Origin: Pelagibacterales bacterium SAG-MED39
GTDB taxonomy: Bacteria > Pseudomonadota > Alphaproteobacteria > Pelagibacterales > Pelagibacteraceae
Reading direction: 5' to 3'
Assembly (NCBI GenBank): GCA_014653625.1
Contig: JACWEI010000001.1
Span: forward strand, 62,001-126,000
DNA: 64,000 nucleotides
Positions 27,272 through 35,463 of this stretch are shown here, in pieces. The position numbers and the translations under genes were made by a program. The notes under the pieces were generated by a model. It saw only the letters and a program-made list of their open reading frames with translations. It was not told the DNA's origin and searched no databases. Position 1 is the stretch's first letter. Each line of letters begins with the position of its first letter.

Positions 27272-27743
27272 ACGAAATAATTCACGCAAAAAGATAATAA
27301 AAGGTGTTAGCCTAATAGAGTCATTAGTTTGCTTGGTTATCATAGGAATAGGTTTTATCGGAGTAAATCAGATGATGAGCTATGCAACAACTTCAATTGA
27401 TAAGTCTGTAGATGCAAATAAAATTAATTTTTTATCAGAAACAGCTATAGAAGACATCATGGGAGACTCAAATAATGCTTCAAATTATAATTTTACTCAA
27501 CAATGCGCTAAAAACTATAGCTCTTCAGGATCACTTTCCGAAAAAGCAAAAACTAAATGGGCAAAACATTTTATGCAAGAAAATCAATTGAAGATAAACA
27601 ATCAATTTAAAAAATTACCGTGTGATCAACTAGACACTAAAGAAGCCACGATAACATCTGGATCTGATGGAACCTCTGTTAAATTTAAATTTAAGTCAAA
27701 CAAAGGAAAAAAAGAGAAATTTATTGGAGTGGTGGTGAAATGA
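27258..27743 (+). CDS. Minor pilin, PilV-like
   Basis: 161 residues. The leader is long and basic (MSSIKRNNSRKKIIKG), then VSLIESLVCLVIIGIGFIGVNQM with Gly at -1 and Glu5; this hydrophobic segment and the NQMM that follows fit PilV/GspI-type minor pilins. Two cysteines lie in the globular part (FTQQCAKN, KLPCDQL). It overlaps the PilW-like gene by four bases. Confidence 0.82.
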   Translation: MSSIKRNNSRKKIIKGVSLIESLVCLVIIGIGFIGVNQMMSYATTSIDKSVDANKINFLSETAIEDIMGDSNNASNYNFTQQCAKNYSSSGSLSEKAKTKWAKHFMQENQLKINNQFKKLPCDQLDTKEATITSGSDGTSVKFKFKSNKGKKEKFIGVVVK

Positions 27744-28465
27744 AAAAATTAAAGGCCTTTTCACTCGTTGAAACTCTAGTGGCGATGGTTATTGGTGCTA
27801 TTTCAATAGCAGCAATTTCATATTCATATATTTATTTTAATAGTAGCTATCAGAAGATTATGGATAAAGCTAAGATGAGCCAGGCGGGAAGATCGTCTGT
27901 TAAAATAATTGCAAAAGATCTTAGAAACGCAGGATATAAAAATATAAATTATACACCAACTTGGGATAGATGGATTGAAAAAATAGATGCATATAATGGG
28001 ACTAAAGGTGATAAACTTAGGGTTTGGTATAGCACTTCAGCACAAGATAGAATAGAAATTAGTTATTATTTAAAAACCAATAATTCTGGAGAAACCTCTT
28101 TAGTTAGAGAAATAATTGAAAATCCAGTATATAGTCCAATGAAAAGAAACTGTGAAAGATATGATTTACAAATAAATTGTACTCCAGTAACTATCATAAA
28201 AAACGCAACTGATTTTCAAGTTTTTTTTAACGATAAAGATGGAAACAGATTAAATAATGTTAATATTTCATCAACCGAAAATCAATATAAGGTTCATACG
28301 GCCGAGGTTTATATTACTGTGCGATCACCAAGTGAATTGTTAAAAAATCCAATTATGTTTGAAATGTTAAATGGAGGTACGGCTGGGCAGTTTACTAAAA
28401 GTGATAAATATTTAAGAGAAACTTTTTACATAAGTGTTTATTTAAGAAATGTTGTTAAATTATAA
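27740..28465 (+). CDS. Minor pilin, PilW-like
   Basis: 241 residues. Leader MKKLKA, then FSLVETLVAMVIGAISIAAISYSYIYF with Ala at -1 and Glu5. It continues with QAGRSSVKIIAKDLRNAGY, the segment typical of PilW/GspJ pilins, and two cysteines (KRNCERYDLQINCTP). The PilV-PilW-PilX-PilY1 order matches the classical minor pilin cluster. It overlaps the next gene by 17 bases. Confidence 0.87.
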   Translation: MKKLKAFSLVETLVAMVIGAISIAAISYSYIYFNSSYQKIMDKAKMSQAGRSSVKIIAKDLRNAGYKNINYTPTWDRWIEKIDAYNGTKGDKLRVWYSTSAQDRIEISYYLKTNNSGETSLVREIIENPVYSPMKRNCERYDLQINCTPVTIIKNATDFQVFFNDKDGNRLNNVNISSTENQYKVHTAEVYITVRSPSELLKNPIMFEMLNGGTAGQFTKSDKYLRETFYISVYLRNVVKL

Positions 28466-29063
28466 AAAAAGATCAAATGAAAAAGGATTTGCTATAGCTT
28501 TAGCATTGCTTATGCTAGTTGCTATGTCTTTAATGGGTGCATCTTTGATGATAATAGCAGCTAGTGATCATAAGCAAAATGGAAACCTTAATATTAAACA
28601 ACAAAGTTTTTATGCAGCTGAAACTGGTATTACTGAAGCTAAAAAATGGCTCAGCACTCAATCAGCATTAACAATTGGAAGTGATCCAAGTAACCAATTG
28701 AGTTTTTGTAAAACTTCTTTATTTAATGAATTAACTAATCCAAAAGCTGTAAAAGATTATGTTGAAAAAAAAGATTTAAGCGAGTTAATTGCTGGTGAAA
28801 GCAAATTATCTGATTATAGTTACGAATATTTTATTACCTATACACCAGATGCTAGCGGAAACACTCAGAATGCTAGAATTTCAACCGTTTCTGGTGCTAC
28901 CGGCGGTGATATATCTCAAGGAACTAACTATAAAAATACTGGTACATCAACAGCAACATATTATAATGTTTATTCGTGCGGATGTGATGCAAATAAAAAC
29001 TCTTGTAATTCTGATAGTAATGTCATCACAGCTTTACAATCAACTGTTACACTTACTAATTAA
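28449..29063 (+). CDS. Minor pilin, PilX-like
   Basis: 204 residues. After MLLNYKKRSNEKG comes FAIALALLMLVAMSLMGASLMIIA, the PilX_N type hydrophobic segment, followed by QQSFYAAETGITEAKKWL (the YAAEAGI-like motif of PilX/GspK). Glu5 is absent, as in the tip-placed GspK group, which fits a cap at the pilus end that holds PilY1. A C-terminal cysteine cluster (YSCGCDANKNSCN) is present. The next gene's ATG follows its stop directly. Confidence 0.85.
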   Translation: MLLNYKKRSNEKGFAIALALLMLVAMSLMGASLMIIAASDHKQNGNLNIKQQSFYAAETGITEAKKWLSTQSALTIGSDPSNQLSFCKTSLFNELTNPKAVKDYVEKKDLSELIAGESKLSDYSYEYFITYTPDASGNTQNARISTVSGATGGDISQGTNYKNTGTSTATYYNVYSCGCDANKNSCNSDSNVITALQSTVTLTN

Positions 29064-29582
29064 ATGAAAAAAATAATTCAAATAATCTTTATATTTTTTA
29101 TTAGTTCCAACATGTCAATTGCTTGTGACCTTACCTTTGTAAATTTTGGAGATAAAAGTGATAAGCTTTTAGAATATGAAGTTTCATTACCTTTTAATGA
29201 CGAGTTTAATGGGGAAAAAATAGTTATCCCAACTACATATGTTTGTCCTAATAATAAAAAAATCGAAGATACAATGATAGAGTATCTTTTCGTTGATAAT
29301 CAGCTTGTATTAATATCTTTAATGAGGGCTTATATGAACGATACTGCTCTTATGGATTTTGCGATGAGTAAATACGGTAGTTTTAATTTACCAGCAGGGA
29401 AAGATAGAAAAGACTGGTTTGGAAGTCATACTTGGGAAGTAGGAAACAATTTAATTTTATATATTCATGCGAATACTGATATGGGGCCAGCAGAAGTGCT
29501 GGAGATTAGTAATAAATTATACTTAAAAAAACTTTATGATTATCGAGGGAAGGTTGCTGAATGGGAAGAGTCGCAGTTATAA
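29064..29582 (+). CDS. Small exported protein of unknown function in the minor pilin operon
   Basis: 172 residues, family not recognised. A signal peptide (MKKIIQIIFIFFISSNMSIA) is followed directly by Cys, so it may be a lipoprotein with a weak lipobox (SIAC). The mature part has a CDLTFVNFGDKSDKL start, a single further Cys (TYVCPNNKK) and a compact alpha/beta pattern. It begins immediately after the PilX-like stop and overlaps the PilY1-like gene by 22 bases. In classical clusters pilE or fimU would be here, but it has no pilin leader. A periplasmic helper for PilY1 is a guess from position. Confidence 0.8.
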   Translation: MKKIIQIIFIFFISSNMSIACDLTFVNFGDKSDKLLEYEVSLPFNDEFNGEKIVIPTTYVCPNNKKIEDTMIEYLFVDNQLVLISLMRAYMNDTALMDFAMSKYGSFNLPAGKDRKDWFGSHTWEVGNNLILYIHANTDMGPAEVLEISNKLYLKKLYDYRGKVAEWEESQL

Positions 29583-32500
29583 TTTTTATAATTAGTTGTT
29601 TTTTATTTAACACAAAACTGTTTGCAAAAAACCCACCTCCAGGGACTGGTACCTCTGATATTCCGGCTAATATACTAATTATGTTAGATAACTCCGGGAG
29701 TATGAGTATGCCTTTACCGTCTAAATATGGCTTAGTCCTTCCAGTAGATGTTCAAATAGACAGCTCAGGTAATATTTATGTTTTAGAGTACGTATTCGGT
29801 AAAATAAAAGTATTTGATAGTGAAGGTAATTATCTAAGAATATTTGGAGGATTTGGAACAGGTTGTTCACAAACTAGATACGCGAGGCAGTTCGCAATAC
29901 ATAATGATCAAATTTATATTGCTGACTATGGTAATCGTAGAGTAGTTGTGCTTGATCTAAATGGTGGTTGTATAAGACAAGGAAACACTCAACAGAATCC
30001 CATACAAGGTATAGCTGTTAATAACGATTATATTTTTGTAAGTGGTATGGGCACTAGGATAGAGTCATTGAGAAGAAGTGATTTAGCCCAAACTGGATCT
30101 CAAAGCTTTAATCGAAGCTTTGTTAGGTGGGCATTTGGATTATCCATGAACAATGCAGGAAATAGATTAATTATTGCAAATGGTTACTTCGCCAATAGAT
30201 TTACAGAGTTTAGTATCTCTGGAAATAGTTTAACTTTATTAAATACCACGAGCAGAAGCCGACAAGCTTGGGATGCAGATTACGACAGTAATGGAAATAT
30301 CTTTGGAGTGGACTCACACAGACTAAGAAAATTTAATTCTGGTTTAGATTTTCAGAGTCAAATTGCATCTGGCTACAGTTATCCATATGGTCTTAGCTTA
30401 GATGGTAGTGATAATATTTATGTTGCTGATTATTTTAAAAATAGGGTCGTAAAGTATAATAGTTCAGGGTCTCAACAGTTTGTCATAGGTGGTGGGAGAT
30501 TTAAGAGACGTATGACCGCTGCAAAAAATGTTATAAAAAAAATTGTAAAAGATACAAATCTTATATCTGGAGCAAATTTTGGTTTGATGGAATGGGGATC
30601 TAACAACACAAGACGAACTAGAGTTCTTGTTCCTATAAGCACCAGAGGTGCTGCACAAATCTTTAATCGAGTAAACAGAATATATTATGACGGTGGAACT
30701 AGGGCACATTATGCACTTAGAAAAGCTGAGGAATATTACACTGGTCAGACCCGTTTTGGAAAAGTCCCAAATTATGGTGAAGAATGTGCTTTAAATTTTA
30801 TAATCTTTATTAGTGATGGTGAGTGGGGCAGTAATGATGCTGTAGTAGCTAAACTAAATAGTTTGAGAAATCGTGATAAAGGAAAATCGATAAAAACGTT
30901 TATGATTGGTTTTGCAGTAGAAGGAGATGCTCGTCAAAATTATTTTAGTACGGCTAATGCAGGAGGTACCGATCAACCATTATTTGCAGAAAATGAAGAT
31001 GCTCTTTTAAGTGCTTTACGTGATGCAATTAAACAGGCTACCTCTGGAAGATTAACTTTTACCACTCCTGCAATTACGGCGGATACTCAAACAGATGATT
31101 ATATTTACCAAGCAACATTCGTATACGAAAGTAGTAAACAGTGGGAAGGAAGTGTTAAAAAATACAAACTAGATGATGATGGTAAACTCGGTGATGAAGT
31201 ATGGGATGCATCAGAGACACTTAATACAAGGACAGAAGACTCTAGACGAATTTGGACAGCTGGAATATCAACTACTGGTCTAAACAATTTTACAACGACA
31301 AATAGAGATGAGATAAGAGCTCTAATATATCCAGAAAGTTCTCCGACAGATACTCAAATAGATAATCTAATAAACTTTATAAGAGGTGAAGATACTTATA
31401 ATCAAGATAATGATAATAGAACTTCAAGTATTCATAAACTTGCCGACATTTATCATTCTAACATAATAGTTGTTGGCCCTCCAGATGCTTCAACAAAAAC
31501 TACAACCATTTCAAATTTTGATAAAACAGATGCGAATTACAGGATCAAGAATAATTATGAAAGTTTTAAATCTTCATTGGATTGTGGAGTGAGTTGTCAA
31601 CATAGAGAAGAAGTTATAATTACTGGAGCAAATAATGGAATTTTACACGTTTTTAAAACAGATGATAATAAAAATGGTGAAGAGCTTTGGGGATTTATTC
31701 CTCCTGCAATAATGGAGAATTTATCAGGAATTCCCTCATCGAAAGCAAATGCAACTAATCCAATTTATGGCATAGACAGCTCTCCTGTAGTGAGAGATAT
31801 TTTCTTTGATGACACGCCGAATGACAATATATCAAATCCTAGATGGAGAACCATTTTAATAAACGGGTTTGGTGCTGGAGGAAATGGATTTTTTGCTTTA
31901 GATATAACAAATTTAGAGAATCCAAAACAAATTTTTTCGATTAAAAACGACTCAATAAGTAAAGACATAACTCACTGGGACTCTGATGGTAATATAAATA
32001 ATCTTAATTATTCAAATGGCAAGATTGATCCTGAATTAGATTATCGTAAATTAGGTGAGACATGGTCCACTCCAAGAATTATTAGAATAAAAGTTGATAG
32101 TACTAATGATGGTCAAGTTAATCCAACAGATAAGTGGGTGGCGGTGTTTGGAGGAGGTTATAATGGTTCTGTGGATCCTGACATAGGTTCAGCTGTATTT
32201 GTTGTCGACTTAGAAAATGAGGGTAAATTATTAAAAGTCATTGACATAGAAGATAAGAGAGTAGAGAGTCAAAAGGAGAGTGGTGTAGTATCTAAAACTA
32301 GTAATCTTTTATCAGAGGATGATGATGGAAATAAAAATAGAATATTTGATTATCAAGGAAATGATATTTGTTTTAATCCCTCTTCAGTTGATTATATAGT
32401 ATCAGAGTTTACTCCTTCAGTTGCACATACTATCAATTATAAAGCAGTTGGAGATTTAGATTGTGTAGACAAAGTTGAATTTGAAGAGGCTTGGCCAAAT

Positions 32501-33376
32501 ATTCCTACTGGAGATGATCCTAGTTCTGGTAATTATACTTTTACAAGGCTATCTAACGATGTTGTCAACGGCATTCCTGCAGATTTAACTGTAATAACAG
32601 CAGATGGTACTGGCAAGGCAAATTACAATGGAGCATTGATATATGCAAACGATCTTGAGGGAAAAGTAACAAAAATAAATTTAACTGAAAATTATTCAAT
32701 AGATTTCAATTCTAGTAGCTCAAGTTATAAAACAATTAAAGAAAATATAAGCACAACAACTTTATTTGAAGCTGAAACAACTTCGGCTAATGGTAGATAT
32801 ATTTTTACCAAATCATCGGCAACAATAAATAATGATAATAATTTATGGTTATACTTTGGAACTGGGAATACACAAAAGTTGCGTGAGGACTCTGCTTCAA
32901 TTCAAAATAGGGTTTTTGGAATAAAAGATAAAGATTTTCCAAATTTTGTAAATGTTTCACCTACTGGAAATATTTCTAAGTGTACTAAATCAGGATGCCC
33001 AGCTGCAGACAAGCTTGGCTGGTATAAAGATTTACCAAATAGGCAAAAAATTACTGCAGAACCAACGGTACACAAAGATCGAGTTTTTTTTCCAATCTAC
33101 GAACCATCTGCTGCAAGTGCTTGTTCAACAGGAAAGGCAATTTTAGAAGCATATGATACCCTCTGTGGAGATCTAGAGTTGAGTGTCCATCTTGGCTCTG
33201 GAGTATTGTCTAAAGTTGTAGTGCAAGGTGATAAATTATATGTAGGTATAGCAGGTAAAGCAAAGGAGAATATTGGTGATGGTTTCACCTCAAGTGGTAA
33301 TTTGATAACTGGAAACACTGGAGGAGATAGTACTGGAGGTGCAGTTCAAACTCAGTATTGGAGAGAAATTGATTAG
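29561..33376 (+). CDS. pilY1: PilY1-like pilus tip protein with NHL propeller inside its vWA domain
   Basis: 1271 residues with a signal peptide (VAVIIFIISCFLFNTKLFA). A von Willebrand A domain starts with the metal-binding motif MLDNSGSM at residues 41-48. It is then interrupted by about 255 residues of NHL-type repeats (VQIDSSGNIYVLEYVFGKIKVF, QIYIADYGNRRVVVLD, DNIYVADYFKNRVVKYN). The vWA fold resumes at RRMTAAKNVIKKIV (about 316), with YDGGTRAHYAL and FISDGEW supplying the remaining metal ligands. The C-terminal half carries the PilY1 propeller (REEVIITGANNGILHVFKTDD, GIDSSPVVRDIF) and an acidic DDDGNKNRIFD loop that may bind calcium. PilY1 sits at the pilus tip for adhesion and extension. 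Last gene of its operon. Confidence 0.88.
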   Translation: MGRVAVIIFIISCFLFNTKLFAKNPPPGTGTSDIPANILIMLDNSGSMSMPLPSKYGLVLPVDVQIDSSGNIYVLEYVFGKIKVFDSEGNYLRIFGGFGTGCSQTRYARQFAIHNDQIYIADYGNRRVVVLDLNGGCIRQGNTQQNPIQGIAVNNDYIFVSGMGTRIESLRRSDLAQTGSQSFNRSFVRWAFGLSMNNAGNRLIIANGYFANRFTEFSISGNSLTLLNTTSRSRQAWDADYDSNGNIFGVDSHRLRKFNSGLDFQSQIASGYSYPYGLSLDGSDNIYVADYFKNRVVKYNSSGSQQFVIGGGRFKRRMTAAKNVIKKIVKDTNLISGANFGLMEWGSNNTRRTRVLVPISTRGAAQIFNRVNRIYYDGGTRAHYALRKAEEYYTGQTRFGKVPNYGEECALNFIIFISDGEWGSNDAVVAKLNSLRNRDKGKSIKTFMIGFAVEGDARQNYFSTANAGGTDQPLFAENEDALLSALRDAIKQATSGRLTFTTPAITADTQTDDYIYQATFVYESSKQWEGSVKKYKLDDDGKLGDEVWDASETLNTRTEDSRRIWTAGISTTGLNNFTTTNRDEIRALIYPESSPTDTQIDNLINFIRGEDTYNQDNDNRTSSIHKLADIYHSNIIVVGPPDASTKTTTISNFDKTDANYRIKNNYESFKSSLDCGVSCQHREEVIITGANNGILHVFKTDDNKNGEELWGFIPPAIMENLSGIPSSKANATNPIYGIDSSPVVRDIFFDDTPNDNISNPRWRTILINGFGAGGNGFFALDITNLENPKQIFSIKNDSISKDITHWDSDGNINNLNYSNGKIDPELDYRKLGETWSTPRIIRIKVDSTNDGQVNPTDKWVAVFGGGYNGSVDPDIGSAVFVVDLENEGKLLKVIDIEDKRVESQKESGVVSKTSNLLSEDDDGNKNRIFDYQGNDICFNPSSVDYIVSEFTPSVAHTINYKAVGDLDCVDKVEFEEAWPNIPTGDDPSSGNYTFTRLSNDVVNGIPADLTVITADGTGKANYNGALIYANDLEGKVTKINLTENYSIDFNSSSSSYKTIKENISTTTLFEAETTSANGRYIFTKSSATINNDNNLWLYFGTGNTQKLREDSASIQNRVFGIKDKDFPNFVNVSPTGNISKCTKSGCPAADKLGWYKDLPNRQKITAEPTVHKDRVFFPIYEPSAASACSTGKAILEAYDTLCGDLELSVHLGSGVLSKVVVQGDKLYVGIAGKAKENIGDGFTSSGNLITGNTGGDSTGGAVQTQYWREID

Positions 33377-33391
33377 GTAAATTTTTTTCAA

Positions 33392-34141
33392 TTATAAATA
33401 TAAAAAATAAATAATTGAAGCTAAAATTAAAAAAGGTCCAAAAGGTATAGCTGTTTTAAGAGAACTTTTTCCAGTCATTAAATTAGGTATTGAAAAAATC
33501 AAACCTAGAATTGCTGCAATAAATAGCGTTATAAAAATTGATTGAAAACCTAACAAAAACCCAATCCCAGCTAAAAGTTTAGCATCCCCAAAACCCATCG
33601 CTTCAACTTTTTTAATTTTTTTATATAAAACTATTATCAACCAAATAACAAAGTATCCTAAAGCTCCACCAAACAAAGATTGAAACATATCTTGATTTAA
33701 ATTTAAAGATGTTTCGGGAAAGAAGTTCTTTATAATACCTAAAGATACTAGAGAAAAGTTTAAACTATCTGGAATGATAAAATGTTTTATATCAATAAAA
33801 AAAATAACAACAAAAATATAAAAAATTAAACTTATGATTATGATGTCTAAATAATTAAATACTGTAGCAAAAACAAAACATAAAAATAATGCCGAAATTA
33901 GCTCCACTATAAAATACTGTAGTGGGATAGTTTTTTTTCCACATCGACACTTAAATTTCAAAATTATAAATGAAACTAAGGGGATATTATCAAACCAATT
34001 AATCTTTTTTTTACATTTTGGACAGAAAGATCTTGTATAAACAATATCAAGATTTTTTGGTAATCGATAAATGCATACATTCAAAAAACTGCCTATTACA
34101 GCACCAATAACAAAAATTAGAAAAAAATTATTTGAAATCAA
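33392..34141 (-). CDS. pilD: Prepilin peptidase / N-methylase PilD
   Basis: Inner-membrane aspartic protease that cleaves and N-methylates prepilins. It is 249 residues. The N-terminal domain has GSFLNVCIYRLP and the two CxxC-type pairs (CPKCKKK and CRCGKK). The catalytic aspartates lie in FIDIKHFIIPD and GFGDAKLLAGIG. About seven to eight transmembrane segments are visible. The start is a TTG at 34141-34139; no in-frame ATG precedes the conserved region. The TTG lies one base after the stop of a 37-residue ORF, suggesting coupled translation. It is convergent with pilY1, with 15 bases between stops. Confidence 0.93.
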   Translation of the reverse strand: MISNNFFLIFVIGAVIGSFLNVCIYRLPKNLDIVYTRSFCPKCKKKINWFDNIPLVSFIILKFKCRCGKKTIPLQYFIVELISALFLCFVFATVFNYLDIIIISLIFYIFVVIFFIDIKHFIIPDSLNFSLVSLGIIKNFFPETSLNLNQDMFQSLFGGALGYFVIWLIIVLYKKIKKVEAMGFGDAKLLAGIGFLLGFQSIFITLFIAAILGLIFSIPNLMTGKSSLKTAIPFGPFLILASIIYFLYL

Positions 34142-34142
34142 A

Positions 34143-34256
34143 TTAGATTTTTATTTGAGCTGTGATCTGTAAAACTTGCTCAATTATATAGTTTAATAGC
34201 ATTATACCATCTTGGTAAACTATTTCTAAATTAGGTGTAAAAATTGCAATTTCCAT
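34143..34256 (-). CDS. Possible 37-residue small protein upstream of pilD
   Basis: The frame reads MEIAIFTPNLEIVYQDG then IMLLNYIIEQVLQITAQIKI. It starts one base after the stop of the 75-residue membrane protein and stops one base before the TTG of pilD. Such exact spacing on both sides suggests a translated link in a coupled operon, though no Shine-Dalgarno sequence is visible. No family is recognised. It could instead be a spacer that merely permits re-initiation. Confidence 0.5.
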   Translation of the reverse strand: MEIAIFTPNLEIVYQDGIMLLNYIIEQVLQITAQIKI

Positions 34257-34257
34257 A

Positions 34258-34485
34258 TTAATTAAATAATGACTTTATATCTTTAATAACGTTTTTAAAA
34301 GCCTCTGGTTTCCAAATAAAATAAAAGAAATAAATAGCCAAAAGTGGAATTAAGCCAAACCACAACCACTCTTCCCAATTAAAACCTTTATATCTTCCAG
34401 ATGATTTAAGTCCATTATACCAGGTTAAATAACCAACAATTAGTAACCAACTTAAAGATAGTGAGATTATAAGTTTTTTTTTCAT
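34258..34485 (-). CDS. Small membrane protein of unknown function
   Basis: 75 residues with two predicted transmembrane helices (LIISLSLSWLLIVGYLTWYN and WLWFGLIPLLAIYFFYFIW) joined by a short loop (GLKSSGRYKGFNWEE). Not recognised. It lies upstream of the 37-residue ORF and pilD on the same strand and is divergent from the solitary pilin at 34540. The position suggests a pilus-related role but nothing in the sequence proves it. Confidence 0.7.
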   Translation of the reverse strand: MKKKLIISLSLSWLLIVGYLTWYNGLKSSGRYKGFNWEEWLWFGLIPLLAIYFFYFIWKPEAFKNVIKDIKSLFN

Positions 34486-34539
34486 TTACTTACATTACTA
34501 TAAATCATAAATTTTGGTATATTTTATTAAGTTATTAAA

Positions 34540-35433
34540 ATGAAAAAAGGATTTGCATTAATAGAACTTTTGGTTGTTGTGGCCTTAATCGGTATTTTAT
34601 CTGCAGTTGGAGTTGTAACATACAACGGTTATATTTCTACTAGTCAAGATAAGGCTTCATTATCAAATTTTAATCAAATTGTAAAAACAATGAATAATGA
34701 ACTTGCAAATTGTAGAATTAACCCATCTGCCCAGGCGTTTAGCAATCATAGCTGTAGCTCAAATTCTGAGCCAAGTGTTGCAGGTATTTCTGATTATTTT
34801 AAATCTTCTAATCTTAAAAATCCTTATGACGGAAATAAAGATGTTGTTGGTCAAAATATTTGTAACAAAGGTGAAGTTGTAATATCAGCATCAAGTGTTT
34901 CAGGTTCGTATCAAGTTCAATATGTTTCTCAAAAGAAAGATTTAAAATATACAAAGGTTGTTGAATCAAAATGGTCCGCAGAAACAACTTCAATGATGTC
35001 AAAAGAAGAATCATATAAGTGCGCTTCTCAAAACACAAATATGACCGCTACAGCAACAGCACCTAAACAAACTATCTATACTTACAAGCCACCCCATGAT
35101 GGGCCAGGTGCTGGTATAATAGTTGATGAAAATGGTAATATGATATCTGGCCGAGGAGCTCATGCATGTCATGCAAGTTGTTTCGATGGCAGTATGCCTA
35201 ACTGGTACACCACCGATTCTAATGGGAATAGAATTTATCCAGGTAGGCCTGGAAGTAAATGGAGATGGGTCATGACTGAAGCAGCTAATGAAAAAACAGG
35301 GAATATTGCATCATCATGTAATGGTGGAAATTGTAAATATAATTTTTCGGATAATACATATACTGTTTTAAATTCAGGGATTACTTATAAAGCTGGAGAA
35401 ACTCTAGCTAATAGAAAACCAGTAAATCCTTAA
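34540..35433 (+). CDS. Long type IV pilin-like protein with C-terminal extension
   Basis: 297 residues, nearly twice the length of the other pilins. Leader MKKG, then FALIELLVVVALIGILSAVG with Gly at -1 and Glu5. The first 160 residues are pilin-like (NNELANCRINPSAQ, NHSCSSNSEPS, DYFKSSNLKNPYDGNKD). Residues from about 175 onward form an added domain rich in Gly, Asn, Trp and Cys (GRGAHACHASCFDG, CNGGNCKYNFSDN). It is solitary, divergent from the pilD operon, and followed by a convergent lpdA. It could be an adhesive or specialised pilin. Confidence 0.85.
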   Translation: MKKGFALIELLVVVALIGILSAVGVVTYNGYISTSQDKASLSNFNQIVKTMNNELANCRINPSAQAFSNHSCSSNSEPSVAGISDYFKSSNLKNPYDGNKDVVGQNICNKGEVVISASSVSGSYQVQYVSQKKDLKYTKVVESKWSAETTSMMSKEESYKCASQNTNMTATATAPKQTIYTYKPPHDGPGAGIIVDENGNMISGRGAHACHASCFDGSMPNWYTTDSNGNRIYPGRPGSKWRWVMTEAANEKTGNIASSCNGGNCKYNFSDNTYTVLNSGITYKAGETLANRKPVNP

Positions 35434-35463
35434 TATTTAATCTTTATTTCAAATTATAAGTTA

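Noticed and set aside
33377-33391. Bidirectional terminator between pilY1 and pilD.
   Set aside because: The short gap and flanks are AT-only with no stable stem.
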